DNA from: Lachnospiraceae bacterium UBA1066
GTDB taxonomy: Bacteria > Bacillota > Clostridia > Lachnospirales > Lachnospiraceae
Assembly: GCA_002316215.1 (NCBI GenBank)
Contig: DCDB01000317.1
Span: 1-8,349 of the forward strand
DNA: 8,349 nucleotides
Reading direction: 5' to 3'
Below are positions 1 to 7,500 of this stretch, piece by piece (the stretch's first letter is position 1; each line of letters starts with the position of its first letter). The notes below the pieces were generated by a model. That model searched no databases. It saw only the letters and a list, made by a program, of their open reading frames with translations, and was not told the DNA's origin. A program made the translations under genes and the position numbers.

Positions 1-4
1 TTGG

Positions 5-1975
5 CTACATGAATTTCATGCCAGATTGATGTCCCTCATTGCCTATCTCGTCATACGCCTTATCAAACAAGTGACGAGTTTTATCCAATCGATCATCCGG
101 TTTTCTGGCCTGAGTAAAGATTTCACCGGTGTTTTGCTGATACCCTGCCCGTTCTGTTAAAAAGACTCCGCGACCTTTTGTAAGCTCCGAAAGCTGCTCT
201 TTATAAAATTGTGATGTGCGAGCCGGAATTTTTCCTGATACTACGATTTCGTTGTGCTGTGTCTTTATTGATACAATATCTGCATGAAATTTTTTCAGAT
301 CATTGTAAACACGCGCATTGCAATCTTGGGGAACATAAAGCTCAAATGACAGGCAGGGCTCTAACAACTCCGTACCTGACTGTTTTAGGGCTTGCTCAAA
401 TACAATAGGAGCTAAGTGCCGAAAGTCAGCAGGGGTACTTACCGGACTGTAGTATACGCCATATTCAAAACAGACTTTAAGATCTGTTACTTCCCATCCA
501 TATAACCCCTGCTCACAACCATATCGAACACCTTCTTCAACGGCGTTCTGAAATGATTTATTTAAATATCCATAGGACACTTTGCTTTCATAGCGCAGTC
601 CAGTTCCAATGGGAAGCGGTTCGATTGACAATCCTATGGATGCCCAAAAAGGATTAGGGGTGACCTCAATATGGGCAGTAAAGTCTGCCTTTTTCAAAGG
701 CCGTTCTTTATAAATAGTTGTTACATTCTCGATTTTGACCTGAAGATGGTATCGGTTTTGTAGCAAAGAAACGATGACTTCCATTTGTACTTTTCCGAGG
801 AACTCCATAATAATATCGTTGCTTCTGGAATCCAATTTATATTGCAAAAGAGGATCTGTTTCCGCCAGTTCCGATAAGGCTTCTAACAGAAAAGTTCTGT
901 CGGAAGAAAGGACAGGGGAAATGTTCGCCTGCATGATCAGATTATTGTTGTGTAGAATCAAATTCCTTTCAGGAATTGTTCCTATGGAGTCCCCAATCTT
1001 TAGTCGCATTTCATTTGGAAAAATAGCAATATCACCGCATTCGACTTTTTCGGTTTTTACCATTTTTCCATTGCTTGAGGTCTCTAATTTTTTAATTTTT
1101 ATATTGTCAGAATGATCTTGCAGGGTTAGTACGTCACGTGATTTAATGGAACCTCCAAAAATGCGCATATATGTGCGTTTGTTTCGATTATCATCTCTTT
1201 CAACTTTGTATACCAATGCAGCAAGATTAGAGTTGGGTGGGGACATAAATGGAGTGAATTCCATGAGAATCGCATCCATGAGTTCTTTCGTGCCAATATG
1301 TTTCAGAGCGCTGCCGTGATAAACAGGCAAAAGAGTACCGTCATTTATATTTTTTCTTCTGCTCTCTAACAGTTCCTCCGCCGTAATGGGCTGATCCATG
1401 ACATATTTTTTTAGCAAAGCATCATCCGTTTCAATAATCGTGTCTTTAAATTCTTCAGACAACGGATTCAGAGTTTTGGGCAAAAGAGAGATTCCATTTG
1501 TAATGCTCTGCATGATAAGGATATGAGAGGACAATTTAGCTCTGATATCCTCATAGAGGGAATCAAGATCAATATCCGGTTGATCGATCTTATTAATAAA
1601 AATCAAAGCAGGAAGTTTCCTTTTTCGTATTGCATCGAAAAGGATACGTGTTTGTGCCTGAATGCCGTCTTTGGCAGAGATCAGCAAGATAGCGCCATCC
1701 AACACATTCAATGAGCGCTCTACCTCTGAATAAAAATCGATATGTCCAGGCGTATCAATCAAATTGATTTTGAAATGGCTCCATTGATAAGATGCTATGG
1801 ATGCCTGAATTGTAATGCCCCTTTGCTTTTCAAGTGCCATAGAATCTGTAATCGTTGAACCCCTGTCAACACGCCCGGACTCAGCAATTGTACCGCTGGC
1901 ATAGAGCATACTTTCTGTTAATGTTGTTTTTCCAGCATCTACATGAGCCAAGATGCCAATATTCATTATTTTCAT
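5..1975 (-). CDS. Tet(M)/Tet(Q)/Tet(T)-family ribosomal protection protein (tetracycline resistance), complete, 656 aa
   Basis: An EF-G-like cytoplasmic GTPase that binds the ribosome and displaces tetracycline. The translational GTPase motifs are all visible: G1 AHVDAGKTT (residues 10-18), RGIT (52-55), DTPGH (74-78), NKID (128-131) and GSALK (221-225). The domain IV loop that reaches the drug site, YYSPVSTPADFR (508-519), is intact and is the signature separating these proteins from EF-G. The stretches ERPLKKA, NPFWASIGLS and GYLNKSFQNAV also match the family. Length is slightly above Tet(M) (639 aa); the excess is a tail after the last family-like segment (LFDKAY). The ATG at 1975 gives MKIMNIG, matching MKIINIG of Tet(M), with GAGGTG at 1982-1987 as ribosome binding site. 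The N-terminal part recalls Tet(Q) (TITDSM) and the C-terminal part Tet(M), so I do not assign a class. A strong leader attenuator precedes it. Family assignment is firm; actual resistance is inferred. Confidence 0.95.
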   Translation of the reverse strand: MKIMNIGILAHVDAGKTTLTESMLYASGTIAESGRVDRGSTITDSMALEKQRGITIQASIASYQWSHFKINLIDTPGHIDFYSEVERSLNVLDGAILLISAKDGIQAQTRILFDAIRKRKLPALIFINKIDQPDIDLDSLYEDIRAKLSSHILIMQSITNGISLLPKTLNPLSEEFKDTIIETDDALLKKYVMDQPITAEELLESRRKNINDGTLLPVYHGSALKHIGTKELMDAILMEFTPFMSPPNSNLAALVYKVERDDNRNKRTYMRIFGGSIKSRDVLTLQDHSDNIKIKKLETSSNGKMVKTEKVECGDIAIFPNEMRLKIGDSIGTIPERNLILHNNNLIMQANISPVLSSDRTFLLEALSELAETDPLLQYKLDSRSNDIIMEFLGKVQMEVIVSLLQNRYHLQVKIENVTTIYKERPLKKADFTAHIEVTPNPFWASIGLSIEPLPIGTGLRYESKVSYGYLNKSFQNAVEEGVRYGCEQGLYGWEVTDLKVCFEYGVYYSPVSTPADFRHLAPIVFEQALKQSGTELLEPCLSFELYVPQDCNARVYNDLKKFHADIVSIKTQHNEIVVSGKIPARTSQFYKEQLSELTKGRGVFLTERAGYQQNTGEIFTQARKPDDRLDKTRHLFDKAYDEIGNEGHQSGMKFM

Positions 1976-1985
1976 AAGTCACACC

Positions 1986-2054
1986 TCATATAATCGTTAA
2001 AAGATAAAAGTCCCCTGTGATTGAAATACTTTCATCACAGGGGACTGCTATCAT
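1986..2054 (-). CDS. Second leader peptide of the tet attenuator, 22 aa, overlapping the terminator hairpin
   Basis: A short open frame starts at ATG 2054 and stops with TGA at 1986-1988, inside the tet ribosome binding site. It runs through both arms of the terminator stem. The C-terminal half contains DESI followed four residues later by DFYLL. From memory, the 28-residue leader (orf12) upstream of Tn916 tet(M) contains DKSI and DFYALL in the same arrangement, also over the terminator hairpin. That conservation supports a regulatory or at least ancestral leader rather than chance. No clear ribosome binding site precedes the ATG, so translation is unproven. Confidence 0.55.
   Translation of the reverse strand: MIAVPCDESISITGDFYLLTII
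2009..2046 (-). terminator. Attenuator hairpin in the tet leader
   Basis: AGTCCCCTGTGAT at 2009-2021 is the perfect reverse complement of 2034-2046 (13 bp). After a single bulged base, 2023-2026 pairs with 2030-2033, leaving a three-base loop. On the minus strand the stem is followed at once by TTTTATCTTTT, an intrinsic-terminator U tract; on the plus strand no T run follows, so it acts toward the tet gene. It sits 33 bases before the tet start codon. By analogy with tet(M), it should stop most transcripts unless tetracycline-slowed translation changes the leader fold. Confidence 0.85.
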
Positions 2055-2125
2055 AACAATTATGAGTACGACATTAAAAGCTGTTAGAAAGAGAATTCTA
2101 CAGCATGGCGGATCCATAAAATATG

Positions 2126-2235
2126 AAAGTATTCTTAAATTAAGGTACAAAAACCAAACCCATTACAACAGATGTAATAAGGCCAAATCATTCGTACCTA
2201 CCATCATTCAGTTGATTGTTATTTAAGAATACCTT
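2126..2235 (-). promoter_or_regulatory. Antiterminator arms and inner stem of the tet leader RNA
   Basis: The minus-strand bases 2235 to 2221 lie inside the first leader peptide gene and can pair with 2140 to 2126: 15 pairs, of which 14 are Watson-Crick and one is a G-U wobble; 12 consecutive pairs (GTATTCTTAAAT with ATTTAAGAATAC) are perfect. Between the arms lie a small stem, 2162-2167 with 2173-2178 (ATTACA/TGTAAT, five-base loop), and a competing six-base pairing, 2143-2148 with 2194-2199. The Tn916 tet(M) leader, as I recall it, has the same long-range pairing between its MRQGILK codons and a downstream TTTAAGAATAC. A ribosome on the leader gene would block the 5' arm, linking translation to terminator formation. 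Confidence 0.7.
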
Positions 2236-2242
2236 GCCGCAT
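2219..2242 (-). CDS. tet leader peptide MRQGILK (7 aa)
   Basis: ATG at 2242, codons MRQGILK, TAA at 2219-2221. A good ribosome binding site, AAAAGGAGAT (2251-2260), precedes it, and a promoter lies just upstream. The nucleotide sequence ATGCGGCAAGGTATTCTTAA is, from memory, identical to the start of the Tn916 tet(M) leader. Its codons form the 5' arm of the antiterminator pairing, so its translation rather than its product is probably what matters. Confidence 0.75.
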   Translation of the reverse strand: MRQGILK

Positions 2243-2272
2243 AGTAATTAATCTCCTTTTAGTGCTTTTCTT

Positions 2273-2302
2273 ATGTTACCTTATGAACACTGGATTTGTC
2301 AA
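2273..2302 (-). promoter_or_regulatory. Promoter of the tet leader and gene
   Basis: Minus-strand TTGACA (-35, 2297-2302, perfect consensus) and TAACAT (-10, 2273-2278) are separated by 18 bases. Transcription would begin around 2265, just before the leader ribosome binding site at 2251-2260, giving a leader RNA of about 290 bases before the tet start. It is a vegetative sigma-type promoter. The spacer and flanks resemble the tet(M) promoter region as I remember it. Confidence 0.75.
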
Positions 2303-2326
2303 GTTCACTTATCGCTACCAAAGTGG

Positions 2327-2680
2327 CTAAATCAGTGGAAAGGCTATGCTTTCGCAATTATTTTCAACGGCTCGTTTCAGCGAATTCGTGTATGCGGCAC
2401 GGAGGTACTTCTCATTCTGCTCCTCATTCCAATGTCGATAAACCGGACCCGCGGCATGAATGACAAACTTCGCCGAAAGGTTAAACCCCGGCGTAATAAC
2501 GGCTTCACCAGTCTTAATCGGTGCGAGTTTATCGCAGGCAGCTTGAAGCTGTGTCGCTCCCGCCGCTTTAAATATCGCTCCGCAGACCCCGCCGCCCATT
2601 TGCAATTCGGTGTTGACTGCGTTGACGATGGCGTCAACTTTCAGCTTCGTTATATCTTGGCGGACAATAGTAAATGGCAT
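2327..2680 (-). pseudogene. Macro-domain (ADP-ribose-binding) protein, 3' truncated, 117 aa
   Basis: The protein has the macro-domain N-terminal half: MPFTIVRQDIT (1-11), VDAIVNAVN (15-23) with the ADP-ribose-contacting Asn, GGGVCGAI (29-36), TGEAVITPGFNL (57-68) and FVIHAAGP (72-79). Family members (MacroD/YmdB-like deacylases of O-acetyl-ADP-ribose and ADP-ribosylated proteins) normally continue after FPLI with a glycine-rich SSGIYGYP loop that binds the diphosphate, then about 50 or more residues. Here a TAG follows FPLI directly, and the DNA beyond it is the tet upstream region, so the gene is cut at about 2327-2330. The start is the ATG at 2680, with AGGAGGT at 2687-2693; a GTG six bases upstream has poorer spacing. 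The product is probably inactive. Confidence 0.85.
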
Positions 2681-2752
2681 TAACACACCTCCTCTTTTGT
2701 CATCAGCGATTATTCATTTACTTCTTTAACTTCGCTGAATTATATGATGCCT

Positions 2753-3220
2753 TTACTTCTGAAGGTGGGCAATACTGTTGGCAAGATATTCATCTACAGC
2801 AATTGAACCGGAGAGTTCTTTAATCAACTGATTGCCGAGAGAGAAATCTGACACCATCGCACATAATTTAATTAATTCTGCGGTACAGTTAGGATTTTTA
2901 TTTGCCAGGGAATACGCCTTTTTCATTTCATTATAAGCCAATGTAATAAGTCCGCTATCCCTCAGAGCATCAGCTCTATTAAAGAGCGTATCGTAATTCA
3001 AATCTATTTTGCAAAGCGCATTTGCTGCCCATATTCCCCGAAACCCAGCTTCATTGACAGCTATCGCATATAATTCTTTGTACGGAAGCTGCTCATATGG
3101 AGCGGCTATCCCTATTGCGAAAGGAGCCATCCCCAATTCATAAAAGCCCTCGCAATATGAGTTGATATATTTTATATCTTCTTGTATTAGATCCGCTCCA
3201 ATATTATAGACGCAAAACTT
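2753..3220 (-). pseudogene. Unrecognised helical protein, 5' truncated by the IS remnant (about 154 C-terminal residues)
   Basis: The frame ends at TAA 2753-2755. Its open reading continues into DNA that is plainly the antisense of the transposase, so only the part up to about 3217-3220 is native and the true N-terminus is lost. I recognise no family. The sequence is helix-rich; the segment LFNRADALRDSG and the following LAYNEMKKAYSLANKNP resemble one tetratricopeptide-like helical hairpin, but this is weak. It could be the 3' end of the SIR2 gene on the other side of the IS (same strand, IS between), or the end of a separate downstream gene if the IS-linked deletion also removed flanking DNA. 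The macro gene starts 72 bases downstream with its own ribosome binding site. Function unknown. Confidence 0.6.
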
Positions 3221-3925
3221 ATGTTTCAGGCACTTAGGCTTAAGAATCCTGCTGGAATAAAGATTCCAAGTGAAAGAACAGTATACCGAGTAATGGAAGA
3301 AATCGGCCTTAGTCACAGACCAAATCGTAAGCCTAATGGCATAACAAAAGCAGATTGTAATGCACGTAAATCTGATGATTTACTTAAGCGAGATTTTAGG
3401 TCAGACAAGCCTTTAATCAAGGCAGTAACTGATATCACAGAAATCAAATGTAAGGATGGTAAACTGTATACTTCAGCAATATTTGATTGTTTTGATTTAT
3501 CGGTTCTTGGTCTGGCCATGGATTCCAATATGAAGGCTCCGCTATGTGTTCAGACAGTACACAATGCAATGCTTGCATATCCTGAGCTTAGGGGTTGTAT
3601 CATTCACAGTGATAGAGGAACACAGTATACCAGTGAACTCTATCGCAAGGAACTTAACAGGCACAAAATCATTCAAAGCATGAATAGTGATGGTGGCAGA
3701 TGTCACGATAATGCCCGCTGTGAGAGCATGTGGGCCAGAATGAAATCAGAACTCCTATATGACAGATATAACACTGAGGAGATGTTTGTGTCTGAAGTTA
3801 AGATTTTGATTTGGAGATACTTCATCAGTTACTGGAACAATAGAAGAATCTGTTCTGCTAATGGAGGACTTCCTCCTGCTGTTAAACGTAAGCAATATTA
3901 TGAAGCTTTGGATAAAGCAGCATAG
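3221..3925 (+). pseudogene. IS3-family transposase OrfB, N-terminally truncated, 234 aa
   Basis: This is the C-terminal part of an IS3-family DDE transposase. The integrase core is complete: first Asp in VTDITEI, second Asp in IIHSDRGTQYTS, and Glu in CHDNARCESMWARMKSEL, followed by the usual WRYFISYWNNRRICSANGG ending. The N-terminus starts inside the HTH_21 region (IPSERTVYRVMEEIGL), roughly 50 or more residues short of a normal OrfB, and no OrfA lies upstream. It is the only plus-strand gene in the window. The ATG at 3221 lies at the break and is not a natural start, so the product should not be an active transposase without OrfA and the left end. Confidence 0.9.
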
Positions 3926-3947
3926 GTACTAATATCTTTGTGATATA

Positions 3948-3973
3948 TGTGCCAACTATTATTGACAATATCA
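3948..3973 (+). repeat. Putative right terminal inverted repeat of the IS3-family remnant
   Basis: The segment begins TGTGCCAACTATTATTGACA and ends ATATCA, terminating in CA immediately before the SIR2 gene sequence. The matching left repeat is deleted, so it cannot be confirmed internally. Confidence 0.5.
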
Positions 3974-4311
3974 AAATGCTGAAAATACTTGCGACGGTCA
4001 TCGGAAATGGGATATGCCTTTTCGGCATAGAACGAGTATTCCTCGTCAGAACCGTTTGTGGGGAAAACACCCTTATTGTCAAGCCAACGCTGTATAGCGT
4101 AACGGACACTATCAACTTTGATATTGCTATAGGTATCGATAAAGGTAGGATTTTGTGACAGGAATATCTCTCGTTTCCACTCCCAGACGCAATCTGAAGC
4201 AGACCGTACACCAGACTCAACCGATGCTCCAGCGCCTATCAACAGCGAATGCGGAGTATCTTTATTCTGTTTAAACGAGCGTAACAGCTCGTCGAACGTC
4301 AACGTCTGCAT
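3974..4311 (-). pseudogene. SIR2-like NAD-binding domain protein, truncated after 112 codons by the IS
   Basis: The N-terminus MQTLTFDELLRSF is followed by SLLIGAGASVESG, whose GAGAS (26-30) is the NAD-binding loop of SIR2-like domains. After residue 112 (KYFQH) the frame enters the IS end and stops at 3898, adding a meaningless 25-residue tail. The rest of the fold, including the Asn and His region that would hydrolyse NAD, is missing. SIR2-like proteins of this kind are common in bacterial anti-phage systems, where they deplete NAD; the role here is inferred. Start: ATG 4311 with AAGGAG at about 4319-4324; a TTG at 4317 is too close to that site. The gene begins 30 bases after the stop of the decayed second hsdR end, so it was probably the next gene in an older hsd operon. 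Confidence 0.8.
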
Positions 4312-4341
4312 TTTCAATCTCCTTTAGTATTGCGTTCAACG

Positions 4342-4536
4342 TCACCCCAAATATTTCTCAAAGAATGCGAGCAGTTTATCAATGACGCTCTGTTCCTTTT
4401 TGGTGCGATTACCGCCGTCGAAGCAGGACAATGGCAATAAACTATTCCATTAGTTCCTTCTTGCTGCGAAGTAGTGGTGAAGAGCCGACTGCCTTTTCTA
4501 TCGAGTTTCGTATTGAACCGTGTCTCCGGTGTCAGA
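4342..4536 (-). pseudogene. Decayed second hsdR 3' end
   Basis: Translated on the minus strand, this stretch repeats the C-terminus of the intact HsdR next door, at diverged sequence. First comes SIEKAVGSSPLLRSKKELME, matching TIKKAIDASPELRSKKQLIE; then a TAG in place of Thr; then FIA, matching FIAG. About 60 residues are then missing, and a different frame resumes with LSCFDGGNRTKKEQSVIDKL and AFFEKYLG before TGA (4342-4344), matching VSRFGGGNRAEKKQTLIDKL and AFFEKYFG. It cannot be a tail of the present HsdR, which has its own complete end. It is best read as what is left of an older hsdR allele after a newer system replaced it. The right limit is approximate. Confidence 0.85.
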
Positions 4537-7500
4537 TTAGTCTGTAAATTTTGCAGATCCACCGATGCCAAAATACTTCTCAAAGAATGCTTTCAGCTTA
4601 TCAATGAGGGTTTGTTTTTTCTCTGCTCTATTCCCACCGCCAAAACGGCTCACAGGTGGCATGATTCTATCAATATCCGTTCCAACAGTCTTTATTTCGC
4701 CCTCTCGGAATGCGTTTTCCAAGAAAATGCGAGTTTCCGTCGGTTTTAACTTTTCATCCTGAATCAGTGCAGCAAGGTCCTGCTCGCGCTGCTGGGCAAC
4801 GAACCCATGCCATTCGCTCATAACATCATCCACATCGTTTACCCCGGCGATGAAGGTTTCAATCAGCTGCTTTTTGCTACGGAGCTCCGGACTGGCATCA
4901 ATTGCCTTCTTGATGGTAACAAGTACTTCTTTATCCTCACAGTGCGTATCGTGGTATTTCTTTACTAGCATGAGAATGTAATCGATATTGATTTCAATTT
5001 GCTTAATCAGTTCGATTTCGAATACAATATCGTCAATAATATCCGTGCTTTCTCCATTTTCACGTTTGCGCTTCCATTCATCCCGCAGGTCCTGGTATCT
5101 GCCCAGATAATCCTGCAGGTCGCGCTCGGTAAGCATCTCTTTCCCTTTGAATTCATCGAAGGAGAGAAGGAGATTTCGCATACGCAGAATAGCGCCAAAC
5201 AGCGAAATAAAGTCTTTCTGATTCTGTTCGCCAATAATTTGCGATTCTGACAGAGGAAACTTGTTTGACAAGTCCTCAATCATATCCATGTAACCCGGTT
5301 TGGGGGTGCCATCCACAGATTCGTACCCGTAATAATAATCCTTGAAGCTTTGCAGCAAAACAATACCGCCAGCATTCTTATCGCCGAACAGCGAGATTGC
5401 TGCGTCCACTCTCTTTTGCAAATTGCGGAAGCAAACAATATTACCGAAAGTTTTGATCGAATTGAGAATGCGATTGGTGCGGCTGAATGCTTGAATCAGG
5501 CCATGCATCTTGAGGTTTTTATCTACCCACAGAGTGTTGAGCGTAGTAGCGTCAAAGCCGGTAAGGAACATGTTGACCACAATTAAAAGGTCCAGATCCT
5601 TATTCTTCATCCGCAGAGACACATCTTTGTAATAATTCTGGAACTTGTCCGAAGAGGTATCATAGGATGTGTTGGGAGTCCACATCCCATTATAATCGTC
5701 AATGGCGCTCGCCAAAAAATCGCGGGAGTTTTGGTCCAGTGCGGAAGTATCCTCCGGATTTTCCTCATCAAGAATGCCGTCGGTCTCTTCTTCGTTCTGG
5801 GCGTAGCTGTAGATCACAGCGATTTTCAATTGCTTGGTGGGGTCTGCCTGCATCTGCTTGCGGAATTCCTCATAGTACAGCTTCGCCATATCCACAGAAG
5901 CCACCGCAAAAATGGAGTTAAAGCCACTGACACGTTGCTTCTGCTTAATCTCCTCAACTGCGCCACGCTCCGCCGAAGCCACATCGGAAATATTAGTCAG
6001 CTGATTAAAGAGATACGACTTATCACCACGATAGGTTTTCTGGTCAAAGTGGTCAAGAATATACTTGGCGACCAATGAAATGCGCTGCGGAGCCATGAAC
6101 GCCTTTTCTCGGTCGATATCCCACACCTGCTCGTCATCAATATCCCAACCAGTATCCATAGTTTTGATATAGTCCACACGAAAGGGCAGCACATTTTTAT
6201 CGTTGATGGCGTCCACAATCGTGTAGGAGTGGAGCTGATCGCCGAAGGTCTGCTCTGTTGTGAAGAACTGCGCATTTTTCGCGCGACTTGCATTGACTGA
6301 GAAAATCGGCGTTCCGGTAAAGCCGAACATATAGTATTTTTTGAAGTGTTGCACGATTGCTGTGTGCATATCTCCAAACTGGCTACGGTGGCACTCGTCA
6401 AAGATGATAACCACGTTTTTGTTATATACCGAGTGCTCTTTGTTTTTCTTAATAAAGCTGGACAACTTCTGAATGGTAGTAATGATGATACGCTCTTTCG
6501 TTCCAGCAAGCTGTTTTTGCAAAATTGCGGTAGATGTGTTGCTATTGGCAGCACCTTTTTCAAAGCGGTCGTATTCCTTCATGGTCTGATAGTCGAGGTC
6601 TTTCCGGTCTACCACAAACAGGACTTTATCTATGTACGGCAACTGCGAGGCAATCCGTGCAGTCTTAAAGGAAGTCAAGGTTTTGCCAGAACCGGTGGCG
6701 TGCCAGATATAACCACCGGCGGCAATGTCGCCGTATTTTCTGTAGTTGTGCGCAATCTCAATGCGGTTGAGGATGCGCTCGGTTGCGGTAATCTGATAAG
6801 GGCGCATGACCATCAGCATGTTTTCAGAAGTGAAAATACAGTACTTCGTCAAAATATTCAGGATGGCGTGCCGGGCAAAGAAGGTCTTCGTAAAGTCAAT
6901 CAGGTCGGGTATCGTTTTGTTGTTGGCATCCGCCCAGAACGAGGTAAACTCAAAGCTGTTGCTTGTCTTGCCCTTTTTAGACTTGCCGGATGCCGCGTCT
7001 TTGATGGCGTTAAACCGGGTGCTGTTGGAATAGTATTTTGTATTCGTGCCATTGGAGATGACAAAAATCTGCACATACTCAAACAGGCCAGCGCCTGCCC
7101 AAAAGCTGTCGCGCTGATAGCGATTAATTTGATTGAACGCCTCCCGAATGGCAACGCCCCGGCGTTTTAGTTCGATATGTACCAAAGGCAGACCGTTGAC
7201 AAGCACCGTCACATCATAGCGGTTATCATAGGTTGCGCCGTCCTCTTTATCAAGAACATACTGGTTGATGACCTGCAAACGGTTGTTGTGGATGTTCTTT
7301 TTGTCTATGAGGGTGATGTTTTTAGTCATGGCATCGTCACGCTTTAGCACCTGCACATAGTCCTCTTGAATTTTGCGGGTCTTTTCTACGATGCCGTCGT
7401 TTTTGTTGGCAATGCATTCGGCAAAGAACCGTTCCCATTCCGTATCGGAAAAGGTGTAATCATTGAGTTCTTCCAGCTTGGCGCGCAGGTTTGCAATCAA

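Larger units (their letters stand above)
3221..3973 (+). mobile_element. IS3-family insertion sequence remnant, left part deleted
   Basis: The right end is inferred at about 3973. The SIR2 reading frame to its right is natural up to 3974, and the IS side ends in CA (reading outward from the element, TGATATTGTCAATAATAGTT), matching the TG...CA termini of the family. The left inverted repeat, orfA and the start of orfB are absent, so the left boundary near 3221 is a deletion junction rather than a terminus. No target-site duplication can be checked because one end is missing. Confidence 0.8.

Noticed and set aside
774..1115. Plus-strand open frame inside the tet gene
   Set aside because: Antisense shadow of a conserved translational GTPase; no ribosome binding site or family similarity seen.
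2017..2226. Plus-strand 69-codon open frame across the tet leader
   Set aside because: It lies opposite the leader, whose promoter, peptide genes and hairpins all point to the minus strand.
2273..2683. Plus-strand open frame across the macro gene and the tet promoter
   Set aside because: It is the mirror of a motif-rich macro-domain gene and shows no protein family signal of its own.
2703..2738. Inverted repeat TCAGCG/CGCTGA between the macro gene and the upstream fragment
   Set aside because: Only six pairs with a 24-base loop and no T run; not convincing as a terminator or operator.
3221..3316. N-terminal extension of the 154-residue fragment, starting at 3316
   Set aside because: These codons are the antisense of the transposase gene, so they are an accident of the junction and not native protein.
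4314..4583. Minus-strand 89-codon open frame between hsdR and sir2
   Set aside because: It reads the hsdR relic out of frame; the homologous frames show a broken hsdR end instead.
6346..7170. Long plus-strand open frame opposite hsdR
   Set aside because: It is antisense to the conserved helicase region of hsdR, has no recognisable motif, and the minus-strand protein is clearly the real gene.
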